This document shows positions 18,306 to 28,040 of a DNA stretch of 64,000 bases, piece by piece. Within the stretch, counting starts at the first letter, position 1. Each line of letters starts with the position of its first letter. The stretch spans positions 682,001 through 746,000 of the forward strand of contig CAXXMH010000004.1 of the NCBI GenBank assembly GCA_963664665.2, in the 5' to 3' direction. The stretch is from Bin55 sp963664665 (GTDB taxonomy: Bacteria > Pseudomonadota > Gammaproteobacteria > Pseudomonadales > Azotimanducaceae). A model generated the notes under the pieces. The model was not told where the DNA came from, did not search any database, and worked only from the letters and a program-made list of their open reading frames with translations. Position numbers and translations under genes: made by a program.

Positions 18306-18715
18306 CGTTCCTCATCGACACGAACATCATCTCAGAGGTACGCAAGGGCGATGACGGCGATCCTGGGGTATCAACGTGGTGGAACAGTGTCAGCGAAGAT
18401 GATCTATGGCTCAGTTCATTGGTGTTAGGCGAGATTCGCAAGGGGGTGGAGCTTGTACGCGACCGAGATTCGAATAAAGCCGAGGCAATAGAAAAGTGGC
18501 TTGCCCAAGTAATCTCGAGCTTCAGCGATCGCGTACTCCCTATAGATACAGCTGTTGCTGAAGAGTGGGGGAGGATGAGTGCGATCCGCTCGGTATCGGT
18601 CATCGATACACTGCTGGCCGCAACCGCTAAAGTTCACGGACTGACATTCGTGACGCGCAACGTTGCTGACGTGGCGGAATTGAATGTAGATGTGCTCAAC
18701 CCGTTCGATGCTTGA
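18302..18715 (+). CDS. PIN-domain ribonuclease toxin (VapC/FitB type)
   Basis: 137 residues, typical VapC length. The PIN acidic residues are present: LIDTNIISEVRKG (Asp near 5), SSLVLGEIRKG (Glu), SVIDTLLAATAKVHG (Asp) and FVTRNVADV (Asn/Asp). The pattern is close to FitB and plasmid-type VapC toxins, which cleave tRNA or other structured RNA with Mg2+. It is translationally coupled to the upstream antitoxin (ATGA overlap). It faces the RNA-repair gene pnkp, whose 3' end is 180 bases away. The RNA target cannot be read from the sequence. Confidence 0.9.
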   Translation: MTFLIDTNIISEVRKGDDGDPGVSTWWNSVSEDDLWLSSLVLGEIRKGVELVRDRDSNKAEAIEKWLAQVISSFSDRVLPIDTAVAEEWGRMSAIRSVSVIDTLLAATAKVHGLTFVTRNVADVAELNVDVLNPFDA

Positions 18716-18895
18716 ACTGTGTGTTTAGGCTAACCGAGTCGTCGATAATAAAACGAGATCAACCGGTGTCGGAAGAAGACTAGAGATGTTCAGTCCGAGC
18801 AGATTCGCTTCACTAGCGGTTTGAATTTCGGATCACAAAGATTCGCTGGCGGCCTTAGTAGCGTGGAAATACCTTCGAACTGTCCCAAAGCGCCC

Positions 18896-21439
18896 CTACA
18901 AACGGGGATCCACTGGTTCCGATTCCATCGCAAGGACCGCGAAAACGCACTCATGTACTCGCCGAAGTGGCTCCTGCTTGACGAAACGCGCAAGGGCTTC
19001 GAGTCCCAGCGCGAATTCGCGTTGTGCTAACGACCGCTTGCTGCGGAGATCACGCTGGCGGAGGCGCCTGAGATTGTCTTCCGCAGTGTACTGGGGACCA
19101 TAGATGATGCGCAGGTACTCGCGCCCACGGCACTTCACCGCTGGCTGTACGAGCGTTCTACCTTTCTTGGCTACGAATTCCCATGGTTTCACGACCATGC
19201 CCTCACCGCCGGCGTCGGTGATCGATTCCCACCAAGCGATCGCTTCGTCACTGCTTTCTCGGTCGGCGAGGTCGACGATCCTGTAGGCCGTTGGCGTTAG
19301 TACGTTATCGCTTGCGCCGAGTTCAGCTAGGCGTTCCATGTGCCAACCGTGATCTTGCTCTGCGTGTACGGCGCCCTCCGTGGCAAGCAAGTGAAACGGT
19401 GCGAGACGAAGATCGCTGACGCTTTCAACAGGCCATTCGTAACGTTGCAACGCTGCGGCATACCCGGCGACCATAGTCGAACGGTCCTGCATCTCATCGA
19501 GCAGGAGTGAGCAGTCAATTCCTCGCGTAGCTGCTTGCTCGAGTGCGGCTTTCGCTTGGTCGAGTCCAAGGCGAGCTGCCTCCGCCACCGGACGATAGAA
19601 ATCATTGAGAAGGTCGTCGGCTTTCATTGACCAAGGCATGAGTTCGGAATCAAGGCAGAACCAGTCTGTTTCAAAGGCATCCCACATACCGCAGTCATCG
19701 GCGGCGCGGCGAAGACGATCTATCAGCGCTTTTTCGTAGACGGCGTTATCGCCGGTTGCAAAAAACGCACGACCCGTGCGGGTGTAAATTGCACCCACGC
19801 CTTGGCCTTCAATTCCGAATCGCTTGCGCGCCACTTCCTCGTCACGGCAAACCACTGCCACGGCGCGTGAGCCCATGTGCTTTTCCTCGCAGATCACGCG
19901 TTCGATGCCGCTGACCCGATAGTAGTCGAATGCTTCGGCTGGATGCTCAAGAAGCCCGTCGATTGCACTCGTTTCACAGGGCGACATGGTTGGCGGCAGG
20001 TAAATCAGCCAACGCGGATCAATGGCGTAACGGCTCATCACCTCAAGCGCTGCAGCGGCGTTCTCTGCGCGTACCGTGATATTTGGCAAGAGTGCCGTAT
20101 TGACCACGCGCTTGCCATGAACATCTTCGATATCGAGTAGGTGGGGATCCGTGGTTTGGTTGAAAGTGGTTTGGGGACTCCCGACGGATTCGTAGTAGGT
20201 GCGTGCCGCGGGCACGGACACCAGTTCCCGTTCCGGGTAGCGCAGCGCCGTCAAGCTACCACCGAACACGCACCCAGTATCGATGCAAATGGTCCTATTA
20301 ACCCACTGCGCTTCGACCACAGGCGTGTGGCCATAGACGACGGCTGCTTCACCCCGATATTCAGATGCCCAGTCGTAACGTATGGGAAATCCGAATTCGT
20401 CGGTCTCGCCGGTTGTTTCGCCGAAGAGCGCAAAGTCACGCACTGCTCCAGAGGAGCGATTCAGCAAGTCAGACCTCATGCCTGCATGGGCAACAGCGAG
20501 CCGACCTTCGTCGAACACGAAATGGCTCACTAGCCCGTCGATGAACGTTTCCACGCGCTCACGGAATTCGGACGGTACCTGCTCAAGCTCCGACACCGTG
20601 GCATCGAGACCGTGACTCATGCGAACGTCGCGACCGCGGAGCTTGCGCAGTAGCTTGACTTCATGATTGCCGGGTACGCAAAACGCACTGCCGCTTTCCA
20701 CCGCATCCATGACCAGCCTCAGACAGTCAACGATACGGGGTCCCCGATCGATTAGGTCGCCAAGAAAGATGAGTCGTCGATTCTGTGGATGTGCGACGAT
20801 GAATTGGCCGTTTTGGTGTTGCACTTGGTAACCGAGCCGTTCGAGCAGAACCAGTAATTCGTCGAAGCAGCCGTGCAGGTCGCCGACGATGTCGAACGGT
20901 CCGGCGTCGTCGCGTCGATCTGTCCACAGAGGTCGCCTAATAACCTCGACAGCGTCGATTTCTTCTTCCGATTGGAGCCGGAAGCGGTAACGGATTCCCT
21001 CGCGTCGGAGACTCTTGATTGAGCGCCGCAAACTACGCACTTGGTTGCGCACCACATGTTGGCCGAAGTTGCGGTCGGCGCGTGTCGTGTTGCGGTCGCG
21101 ACAGACGCGTTCCGGTAAATCCAGGACTATCGCTACGACTAGGGCGTGATATTCTCGAGCGAGTCGAGTGAAGTCGCGTCGGTCTTCCGACCTCACGTTG
21201 GTGGCATCTATTACGGTCAGTCGCCGTGCTGCGAGACGTTTACTGGCAATGTAGCGCACGAGATCGAAGGCGTCATTCGTGGCGGCTTGGCTGGTTGGAT
21301 CATCACTTATCATGCCCCGGCAAGCATCCGAGGAGATTACTTCCGTGTCGGCAAAGTACCGATGAGCAAAGGTGGACTTCCCTGAACCGGAGGCACCCAC
21401 TAACAGGACGAGGCAAAAATCGGGAATCTCTAATTGCAT
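18896..21439 (-). CDS. pnkp: Polynucleotide kinase-phosphatase-ligase of the bacterial RNA repair system
   Basis: 847 residues, close to the roughly 870 of Clostridium thermocellum Pnkp. Three modules in order. First a 5'-OH polynucleotide kinase with P-loop GASGSGKS (15-22). Second a metallophosphatase with DIVGDLHG (183-190), FLGDLIDRGP (225-234), PGNHE (256-260), AHAGMRS and VYGHTPV. Third a C-terminal ligase/adenylyltransferase with the nucleotide-binding lysine in EKHMGSR (Lys520) and the downstream motif EGMVVKP. It heals 2',3'-cyclic phosphate and 5'-OH ends of ribotoxin-cut RNA and seals them with Hen1. Its start overlaps the end of hen1 by ten bases, so the two are coupled. Confidence 0.95.
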   Translation of the reverse strand: MQLEIPDFCLVLLVGASGSGKSTFAHRYFADTEVISSDACRGMISDDPTSQAATNDAFDLVRYIASKRLAARRLTVIDATNVRSEDRRDFTRLAREYHALVVAIVLDLPERVCRDRNTTRADRNFGQHVVRNQVRSLRRSIKSLRREGIRYRFRLQSEEEIDAVEVIRRPLWTDRRDDAGPFDIVGDLHGCFDELLVLLERLGYQVQHQNGQFIVAHPQNRRLIFLGDLIDRGPRIVDCLRLVMDAVESGSAFCVPGNHEVKLLRKLRGRDVRMSHGLDATVSELEQVPSEFRERVETFIDGLVSHFVFDEGRLAVAHAGMRSDLLNRSSGAVRDFALFGETTGETDEFGFPIRYDWASEYRGEAAVVYGHTPVVEAQWVNRTICIDTGCVFGGSLTALRYPERELVSVPAARTYYESVGSPQTTFNQTTDPHLLDIEDVHGKRVVNTALLPNITVRAENAAAALEVMSRYAIDPRWLIYLPPTMSPCETSAIDGLLEHPAEAFDYYRVSGIERVICEEKHMGSRAVAVVCRDEEVARKRFGIEGQGVGAIYTRTGRAFFATGDNAVYEKALIDRLRRAADDCGMWDAFETDWFCLDSELMPWSMKADDLLNDFYRPVAEAARLGLDQAKAALEQAATRGIDCSLLLDEMQDRSTMVAGYAAALQRYEWPVESVSDLRLAPFHLLATEGAVHAEQDHGWHMERLAELGASDNVLTPTAYRIVDLADRESSDEAIAWWESITDAGGEGMVVKPWEFVAKKGRTLVQPAVKCRGREYLRIIYGPQYTAEDNLRRLRQRDLRSKRSLAQREFALGLEALARFVKQEPLRRVHECVFAVLAMESEPVDPRL

Positions 21440-22779
21440 CGCTTGAAGACCGCCATCTGGGTAGGAGCGCCAAGAGTCGGATCGACATCGCCGACTGGCT
21501 CGTGGGTTACTGAATAACCATGTGCAGCTGCGACGGATGCCGCCCAGCTCGCAAATTCCTCACGTGACCACTCGAAGCGATGGTCCGGATGGCGCAGTCC
21601 GCCGTCCGCAAGTTCGGCATAGTTGACGTTGTAGTCGCGATTAGGCGTGGTCACGACTATGGTTTCTGGTTTAGCGAAGTGGAACAACATCTGTTCAAAT
21701 GCACCGAGTCGTGCGGGTTCTAGGTGTTCCAGTGCCTCGATGACAGCGGCCGCATCGTAACCACCGAGTCGTGCATCTCGATAGGTCAGAGCGCCCTGCA
21801 ACAGTTTCACACGCTGACGCTGACGATCAGGCATGCGCTCGAGTCCTATTCGCCGTTCGGCGCGATTGAGGGCGTCCACGGACACGTCGATGCCTGCGAT
21901 CTCAGAAATTTGTGGCAACCTTAGCAGTGCCTCAATCAGCCGTCCCTCACCGCACCCGAGGTCCAACACGCGAACCGCGCCACTATCCGCTAGAACGCGT
22001 ACAACCGCTCGGATGCGATGGTCACCCAGCGATGCCGCGCCAACCGAAGCGGTTGCGTGCGTCTCCAATTCTGCGTCTCCATCGTCGCGAAGGCGTGCGA
22101 GGGCTTCTTCGGTAAGGTTCCGTTGGTGTTTGAGGTAGCGACGAACGATGAAATCGCGATTTGGGTGTTCTTCGAGCCAGCCTTCGCCGCGGGCGATCAG
22201 TTTATCGACCTCGTCATCGCCGATCCAGTAGTGCTTCCTATTGTCGAGGGTAGGCACTAGGACATATACGTGCGTCAAAAGCTCTGTTAAAGGTTTGCGA
22301 CAAACAAGCCGAACATTGCGATACCGAGCCGAGGACTCATCGGTATCCGACGGATCTACATTCACATCGTAGCCGAGGGGTTCAAAAAGAGACCGCACCG
22401 AAGTTTCGGAGTCGCAACGTAAGGCCGTGATCTCCGCCGTCAGTGGCAAGGATTCGTCCACGAGTTCCGGTCGCTCTGAACTGCGCCCACCGAGCGCGCT
22501 ACCAAAGACACGCGCGATGGCAACACTCAGGAACGACGAAGCGATGTAAGGCCGATCGTTTACATAGTCTGTGAGAATCGCGCCGCGTCCGCGAACTAGA
22601 GAAATGGGGTCGATATCAAGTAGCAGTGCTACGGTGCAACACTCCTCGCTGGCTTCTGGGTAGAACACATGTGCCTTACCGAACGGAAGGTTGAAGACCT
22701 GTGCACGCGCAGGATTCTTGTGGAGCAGGTAGCCGAGGTCTGTCGCAGGCCGATGCGTCGTCGAAACGGTAAGCAGCAT
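21430..22779 (-). CDS. hen1: Bacterial Hen1 3'-terminal RNA ribose 2'-O-methyltransferase
   Basis: 449 residues. The N-terminal half (MLLTVSTTHRPATDLGYLLHKNP, then FGKAHVFYPEA and the acidic middle) is the Hen1 N-domain that contacts and activates Pnkp ligase. The C-terminal half is the methyltransferase: SAM motif VLDLGCGEGRLIEAL near residue 270, then the metal-ligand pattern E-x-x-E-H in IEALEHLEP (about 346) and a further His in DHRFEW (about 400). It marks repaired RNA 3' ends with 2'-O-methyl so the same toxin cannot cut again. First gene of a two-gene operon with pnkp. Confidence 0.95.
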   Translation of the reverse strand: MLLTVSTTHRPATDLGYLLHKNPARAQVFNLPFGKAHVFYPEASEECCTVALLLDIDPISLVRGRGAILTDYVNDRPYIASSFLSVAIARVFGSALGGRSSERPELVDESLPLTAEITALRCDSETSVRSLFEPLGYDVNVDPSDTDESSARYRNVRLVCRKPLTELLTHVYVLVPTLDNRKHYWIGDDEVDKLIARGEGWLEEHPNRDFIVRRYLKHQRNLTEEALARLRDDGDAELETHATASVGAASLGDHRIRAVVRVLADSGAVRVLDLGCGEGRLIEALLRLPQISEIAGIDVSVDALNRAERRIGLERMPDRQRQRVKLLQGALTYRDARLGGYDAAAVIEALEHLEPARLGAFEQMLFHFAKPETIVVTTPNRDYNVNYAELADGGLRHPDHRFEWSREEFASWAASVAAAHGYSVTHEPVGDVDPTLGAPTQMAVFKRCN

Positions 22780-23187
22780 TAGTTCATCAGTCCAAATGTC
22801 GGTTGGTCATCGTCTGTGGTTGGCTAGTGATGAAGATCTCACGTAACGATTTGTGTCCGATTCTTTAACCATGTCATTGCGAGTGGAATCGTGTCGAGAC
22901 TCACTAAACATGATTCGAGATTCAACCTCCGAGAATCCAGCGACGTCCTGATCCGTTAACTTAGGCAATCGTAGATGGTCGCGCGCTTTGCCGCTGCGCA
23001 TAGAGTCGTTGCGACTAGCATCGCTGCCTCTGCGGCTGCTCAAGCACTGCAGGGATTCGCCTCAAATCCCGATGTAGAGCTCTGACTCAGCTTACCGAGG
23101 CTCTCTTCAGGCGTCACTAGACTGGGCTCGATGTTCCCTTCGCACGAAGTAGGCTTGAAAATCTCCGTGTCCTACAACATCCGCAAG
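22780..23187. other. Intergenic stretch without a recognisable gene
   Basis: About 400 bases upstream of hen1 and downstream of the flavin monooxygenase gene. The only reading of note (22807-23043, minus) has a low-complexity Ser/Arg composition and no domain. The hen1 promoter must lie here; no clear -35/-10 pair was picked out. Confidence 0.5.
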
Positions 23188-25023
23188 CTAACTCAAAATC
23201 ATTCCTTCTAGGTCGTCACTCTCCCGCCATGCACTTAGGAGATCGTTAAACACATTGATGCCTAACGCGTAGCCAGTATTTTGACGCGTACCCTGCGCGG
23301 CGGTTCCTTCCCTGTTGTAGTAGCCTGGTGTACATTCATTTAAAAAGCTGAGCGGACCAGTACCGGCGAGACGATTAATTTCCTGTACCCACGCTTCTTC
23401 CGCTTCGGCACTCACCTCGACGCTTCGTTTGCCGCGTCGTTTCACTTCATCGATGATGTAGCTTACGTGCATGGCTTGATCGTCAAACATCGCCGTCATA
23501 TTGGGTGAAAACGCATTCTGATTGATCCCGATGGTGAACCAGTTGGGAAATCCATGGCTACTTAAGCCATGTAACGTTCGAAATCCGTCTCGCCAGTGAT
23601 CGTAGAGAGACAATCCATCGCGACCGATTGTGTCAAAGTCGACTCTTCTGTGGGCGTCTGTGGTAATTTCAAAACCGGTTGCGTAAATGATGCAGTCTAC
23701 TTCGTACGCCTGACCGTTGGCAATAACGGACGTCTCAGTAATCCGTTTTACGCCTTTGGCATCGGCTACGTCGATCAGATGGACGTTTTCACGGTTAAAG
23801 GTCTCAAGATACTCATCGTTAAAAGTCGGTCTTTTACAGAATTGCCGATACCAAGGCTTGAGTTTCTCTGCCGCTTCCGATTTTTCGACGGCGTTGTCGA
23901 CTCGGCTACGGATTTCGTTCATTTTTTGAAAGTCCGCAATTTCAGACCTTAGTGCGAGTTCCTCCATGTCGAGATCGCCCGCATCTGATTGTCGAGCTCT
24001 TAGCGCTAGTCCAATTCGACGCACGATGTCAGTCCAGCCGTCCGCTACCAAGTCTTCGCCTAGATTCTGACCTGCTAATGTTGCTGCGAAGTTCTCCCTT
24101 CTATTACGTTGCCATCCTGGTTCTAGTGAGTCGTACCAATGCGGGTCAGTGGGCTTGTTGCCACGGAGATCTACTGACGACGGTGTACGCTGAAAGACGT
24201 AGAGTTCCTTAGCAAATTCACCGAGGAAAGGAACACACTGAATTGCTGTCGCGCCGGTGCCTATTACGGCAACTTTCTTATCCGAAAGTCGTGTCAGGCC
24301 ACCGTTGTGGTCGCCGCCTGTGTAGTTGTAGTCCCACCTTGACGTGTGAAAGCTCTTCCCACGAAAACTACTGATGCCGGGTATCCCAGGTAGCTTGGGA
24401 CGATTCGCCGGTCCAGTGGCCTGAATCACAAACCGTGTGCGAATGTTGTCGTGGCGATGAGTTGACACTTCCCATAAGGCTTCGTCTTCTAACCACTTAA
24501 CTTGAGTCACACGAGTTCGGAAGAGCGCACGCTCCTCTAGCTCAAAGTACTTACCTACGCGTTTGACATGCTCGTAGATTTCCGGCGCGTACGAGTACTT
24601 TTCCTTAGGCATGTAGCCCGTCTCTTCCAGGAGTGGTAGGTAGCAGTATGACTCGATGTCGCACTGTGCACCGGGATAACGATTCCAATACCAGGTACCA
24701 CCGAAATTTCCGCCTGATTCGATGATCCGAAAGTTGCTAATGCCCCTCTCTTTTAGTCGTGCGCCTGTCATTAGCCCGCTGAACCCAGCACCGATCACGA
24801 CGACGTCCAGAGTAAGGTCTAAGGGTTCGCGCTCGTAGTCAGCGTTAACGTACGGGTCGTCGTCCGCGTAGCGTGCAAACTCACCCTCGGCTTCGATGTA
24901 TTGCGCCTCACCGTCTTCCCGGAGACGACGATCTCTCTCCTCACGATACTTATTTCGTAATTGCTCAGGGTCAAATTCCAGATCAGGGAACAGGTTGTGC
25001 AGTCTCTCCCTTTCACTTGCCAC
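23188..25023 (-). CDS. Flavin-containing Baeyer-Villiger-type monooxygenase
   Basis: 611 residues. FAD Rossmann motif VVVIGAGFSGLMTG (GAGFSG at 78-83), the BVMO fingerprint F-x-G-x3-H-x3-W-D in FRGKSFHTSRWD (about residue 222), and an NADPH Rossmann motif VAVIGTGATAIQ near 250. Other class I BVMO blocks are GGTWYWNRYPGAQCDIESYCY and YATGFEI. An N-terminal extension of about 70 charged residues precedes the first Rossmann fold, as in the 4-hydroxyacetophenone/steroid monooxygenase type. These enzymes insert oxygen next to ketones using NADPH and O2. Substrate not predictable. Divergent from the next FAD oxidoreductase gene. Confidence 0.93.
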   Translation of the reverse strand: MASERERLHNLFPDLEFDPEQLRNKYREERDRRLREDGEAQYIEAEGEFARYADDDPYVNADYEREPLDLTLDVVVIGAGFSGLMTGARLKERGISNFRIIESGGNFGGTWYWNRYPGAQCDIESYCYLPLLEETGYMPKEKYSYAPEIYEHVKRVGKYFELEERALFRTRVTQVKWLEDEALWEVSTHRHDNIRTRFVIQATGPANRPKLPGIPGISSFRGKSFHTSRWDYNYTGGDHNGGLTRLSDKKVAVIGTGATAIQCVPFLGEFAKELYVFQRTPSSVDLRGNKPTDPHWYDSLEPGWQRNRRENFAATLAGQNLGEDLVADGWTDIVRRIGLALRARQSDAGDLDMEELALRSEIADFQKMNEIRSRVDNAVEKSEAAEKLKPWYRQFCKRPTFNDEYLETFNRENVHLIDVADAKGVKRITETSVIANGQAYEVDCIIYATGFEITTDAHRRVDFDTIGRDGLSLYDHWRDGFRTLHGLSSHGFPNWFTIGINQNAFSPNMTAMFDDQAMHVSYIIDEVKRRGKRSVEVSAEAEEAWVQEINRLAGTGPLSFLNECTPGYYNREGTAAQGTRQNTGYALGINVFNDLLSAWRESDDLEGMILS

Positions 25024-25187
25024 GTCTTTCTTTCTCCTATTGATCGATGAGCGACTGAATTCAGGCGACCAACTATAGTGATTCAGCTTTGGAGGGATTA
25101 TTGGAAGAGATTGAGCTTAAGTAGACTCACAAATTGCTGTCTTTATGATGAGAGTTGTGTTGTGTGCTTGAGCTTCGATTGGTACGG

Positions 25188-26300
25188 ATGAAGAGCGATC
25201 GAATCGTTGTAATCGGTGGCGGGATTGCCGGTATGGCGACAGCGGCTGAGCTCGCCGAAAACTTCGACGTCACGATCGTTGAACAAGAGTTTCAACCGGG
25301 GTATCACAGCACTGGTCGGTCCGCTGCAGTACTCCATCTAGCATTTGAGAATGACGTTGTTCACCGGTTAACAAGCCTTTCGGAGAGGTTCTACCAATCG
25401 CCTCCTGTTGGATTTAAACGTTTAGCTGAACCAATTGATCACATCGCTTTCGACACGCAAGAGCACCGCGACCTAGTTGAATCGTTCGTGGAGAATTGGA
25501 TAGAGCGATGCCCGTGGCTTACTCTGCTCGACAAAAGTGAGCTTCGTACCCGAGCGCCATTGCTTGGTAAGCAACAGGTCGTAGGCGCACTCGACTCAAA
25601 GTCGATGCGATTGCACGTCGACGCGATCTTGCAGGGATATAGACGTCTGTTCGGAGAAAAGAACGGCGATTTTCTGCCTTCGAGACGGGTTCTCGAAATT
25701 GAGCGCACTGAGTCAAATTGGCGATTGGTGATTGATCAGTCTGATCCGATTGAAGCAGATGTACTAGTTAATGCCGCGGGGGCATGGGCGGATGAGGTTG
25801 CGGCTATGGCAGGTATCACGCCAATTGGGCTTCAACCAAGGCGACGAACGGGCGTGATCGTAGATCCTCAAACTGACTGCACGAACCACCCAATGTGCTA
25901 TCGTGCATCGGGTGGCGTTTATTTCAAACCTGAAGGGCCGATGTTGATGGTTTCACCAGCCGATGCAACGGATACAGTGCCATGCGACGCTCAACCCGAA
26001 GAACTTGACGTCGCGGTAGTTATCGACACTTTGAATCAATGCACGACGCTCGATGTTAAACGACCGGTCAATACGTGGGCAGGTCTTCGGTCCTTCGTGT
26101 CAGACGCACGACCGGTCATCGGCTTTGACCCTTCCGACGATCAGTTCTTTTGGGTGGCTGCGTTAGGCGGTTTCGGCATTCAGACGGCACCAGCGTATTC
26201 GAAGATTGCCTCATCGCTCATTGCGGGGCAAAACGGAGACAATCTCGATTTGGTGAGCGCTGATGAATTGTCCCGCGAACGGCTTTTGTCCATCACTTGA
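25188..26300 (+). CDS. FAD-dependent amino-acid oxidase/dehydrogenase-like oxidoreductase (DAO family)
   Basis: 370 residues from ATG 25188, chosen over the TTG at 25155 because the FAD motif IVVIGGGIAGMATAAEL then falls at residues 6-22 as usual. DAO-family blocks follow: GRSAAVLHLAFEN, DVLVNAAGAWADEVA, the substrate-side GGVYFKPEGPMLMVSPA, and the C-terminal FAD contact AALGGFGIQTAPAYSKI. Members oxidise C-N bonds of amino acids such as glycine, sarcosine or D-amino acids. The exact substrate is not determinable, and no electron-acceptor partner is adjacent. Confidence 0.88.
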   Translation: MKSDRIVVIGGGIAGMATAAELAENFDVTIVEQEFQPGYHSTGRSAAVLHLAFENDVVHRLTSLSERFYQSPPVGFKRLAEPIDHIAFDTQEHRDLVESFVENWIERCPWLTLLDKSELRTRAPLLGKQQVVGALDSKSMRLHVDAILQGYRRLFGEKNGDFLPSRRVLEIERTESNWRLVIDQSDPIEADVLVNAAGAWADEVAAMAGITPIGLQPRRRTGVIVDPQTDCTNHPMCYRASGGVYFKPEGPMLMVSPADATDTVPCDAQPEELDVAVVIDTLNQCTTLDVKRPVNTWAGLRSFVSDARPVIGFDPSDDQFFWVAALGGFGIQTAPAYSKIASSLIAGQNGDNLDLVSADELSRERLLSIT

Positions 26301-26391
26301 CTTAACGTTCTTCGGCAGGTTCAAAATAAAACGAGTATCTAGTGTTTCAGTTCATTAACATAGGCGTCGCATTAGCTCAAGGTGACTTCGT

Positions 26392-26865
26392 GTGGCACAT
26401 CGACTATCAGTACTTATAGGCGCTCTAGGCATCATGGTTAGCACCACCGCGTTCGCCCAACAATCAGTCGCGGATCTCTCATGGATGACAGGTTCCTGGG
26501 CTGGTAAGCTCGGACCGAGCACCATCGAAGAAACCTGGACGACGCCGAGCTCCAATTCGATCCAAGCGTCGGTAAGGATCCTGGCAGATGGCGCTGCGAT
26601 CGTGCATGAATTTATCGTCATCTCACAGAAAGAAAACGGACTTGTCCTTTCATTACAGCAATGGGGTCCTGGCTACGTTCCACTTGGACCTGCAACAACG
26701 ATGACACTCACCGAGATGACGGAAAAATCGGTGACCTTTGATGCGGAAGAGAGCGCAGCGATCAAGCGCCTTACGTATCGGCGAAAAGATGAGCAAACCT
26801 TCGAAATCGCCGTTACGACGCGAGACGCTCCTGAAATTTTGATCGAATTGACGGCGTCAACTTAA
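26392..26865 (+). CDS. Exported DUF6265-like protein
   Basis: 157 residues from GTG, with a signal peptide (LSVLIGALGIMVSTTAFA, cleaved before QQSVADL). The mature part begins LSWMTGSWAGKLGPSTIEETWTTP, has VRILADGAAIVHEFIVI in the middle and ends in beta strands. This resembles DUF6265, small beta-rich periplasmic proteins with a conserved L-x-W-M-x-G-x-W start and no known function. It stands alone between the DAO-type gene and hemB. Confidence 0.7.
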   Translation: MAHRLSVLIGALGIMVSTTAFAQQSVADLSWMTGSWAGKLGPSTIEETWTTPSSNSIQASVRILADGAAIVHEFIVISQKENGLVLSLQQWGPGYVPLGPATTMTLTEMTEKSVTFDAEESAAIKRLTYRRKDEQTFEIAVTTRDAPEILIELTAST

Positions 26866-26982
26866 CCCGTCGACGTATTTGGCTTACGGTATTCAGTCAC
26901 GAATAAAGCTCGGACTATACCTCCAATAGAGCACAACACGGGCCGTCTAGCTAACGACTAAAAACGAGGTTCTGGATTCGAA

Positions 26983-27981
26983 ATGTCGCAGCGTTACCCC
27001 AATGTTCGGATGAGGCGTAATCGCACGGATGACTTCATTCGTCGCCTCGTCACGGAAAACAAGCTATTCATCGACGATTTGATCTACCCGATATTCGTTG
27101 TCGAGGGTTCAGCGCAACGCGTACCAGTCGAGTCGATGCCCGGTATTGAGCGGTTGTCTGTAGATCTACTGGAGGAGGAAGTCGTCGCACTAAAGGCGCT
27201 TGACATCCCTGCGATCGCTTTGTTTCCGTACATCGAGCCAGAGCTGAAGTCGCCTGACGGCCGTGAAGCACTCAATCCTGACGGACTAATTCCCCGCGCC
27301 GTATCGGCTGTAAAAGGTGTGTCGCCTAAACTCGGCGTGATCACCGATGCTGCTTTGGACCCCTATACCTCACACGGTCAAGACGGCATCATTGACGAGA
27401 ACGGCTATGTGTTGAACGACATTACGTTGGACGTGTTGAATCAACAAGCAGTCGTTTGCGCGAAAGCAGGCGCTGACATGATTGCACCTTCGGACATGAT
27501 GGATGGTCGGGTAGGCACGATTCGTGAGAGCCTAGACACTGAGGGGTTTATTAATACGAAGATTCTTGCTTATTCCGCCAAATACGCATCAAAGTACTAC
27601 GGACCATTTCGAGATGCTGTTGGCTCTGCGACGATGCTTGGGAGTAGTAATAAAAAGACGTATCAAATGGATGTGGCAAACAGCGATGAAGCCTTGCGCG
27701 AAATCGCACTGGATCTTGACGAAGGCGCAGATATCGTCATGGTCAAACCCGGACAGCCGTATCTCGATGTGATCAGAAGGGTAAAGGATCGATTTGGTGT
27801 CCCGACATTTGCATATCAAGTAAGTGGCGAGTACTCCATGCACATGGCAGCCATCGAAAACGGATGGCTTGAAGATGAAGTCATATTTGAGTCGTTGCTC
27901 TGCTTCAAACGCGCTGGCGCTGATGCGGTTCTCACTTATTTTGCTAAACGCGTCGCAGAATCGTTGAAGGCGGGAACCTGA
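26983..27981 (+). CDS. hemB: Delta-aminolevulinic acid dehydratase (porphobilinogen synthase)
   Basis: 332 residues, normal length. It joins two 5-aminolevulinate molecules to porphobilinogen in haem synthesis. The Schiff-base lysines lie in YSAKYASKYYGPFRD (Lys200) and IVMVKPGQPYLD (Lys255). The metal loop reads DAALDPYTSHGQDGIID: Asp residues stand where zinc-type enzymes such as E. coli have three cysteines, so this is the Mg2+-dependent type seen in Pseudomonas. It is monocistronic here. The rest of the pathway's hem genes lie 1.5 kb downstream, beyond argH. Confidence 0.97.
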   Translation: MSQRYPNVRMRRNRTDDFIRRLVTENKLFIDDLIYPIFVVEGSAQRVPVESMPGIERLSVDLLEEEVVALKALDIPAIALFPYIEPELKSPDGREALNPDGLIPRAVSAVKGVSPKLGVITDAALDPYTSHGQDGIIDENGYVLNDITLDVLNQQAVVCAKAGADMIAPSDMMDGRVGTIRESLDTEGFINTKILAYSAKYASKYYGPFRDAVGSATMLGSSNKKTYQMDVANSDEALREIALDLDEGADIVMVKPGQPYLDVIRRVKDRFGVPTFAYQVSGEYSMHMAAIENGWLEDEVIFESLLCFKRAGADAVLTYFAKRVAESLKAGT

Positions 27982-28040
27982 AGCGCAACACGCCATTCAG
28001 GATGTGAATCCCTACGAACTCGAGTCGCGAACCAAGATAC

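Noticed and set aside
22807..23043. 78-residue minus-strand frame upstream of hen1
   Set aside because: Ser/Arg-rich, no domain, no ribosome site; probably non-coding.
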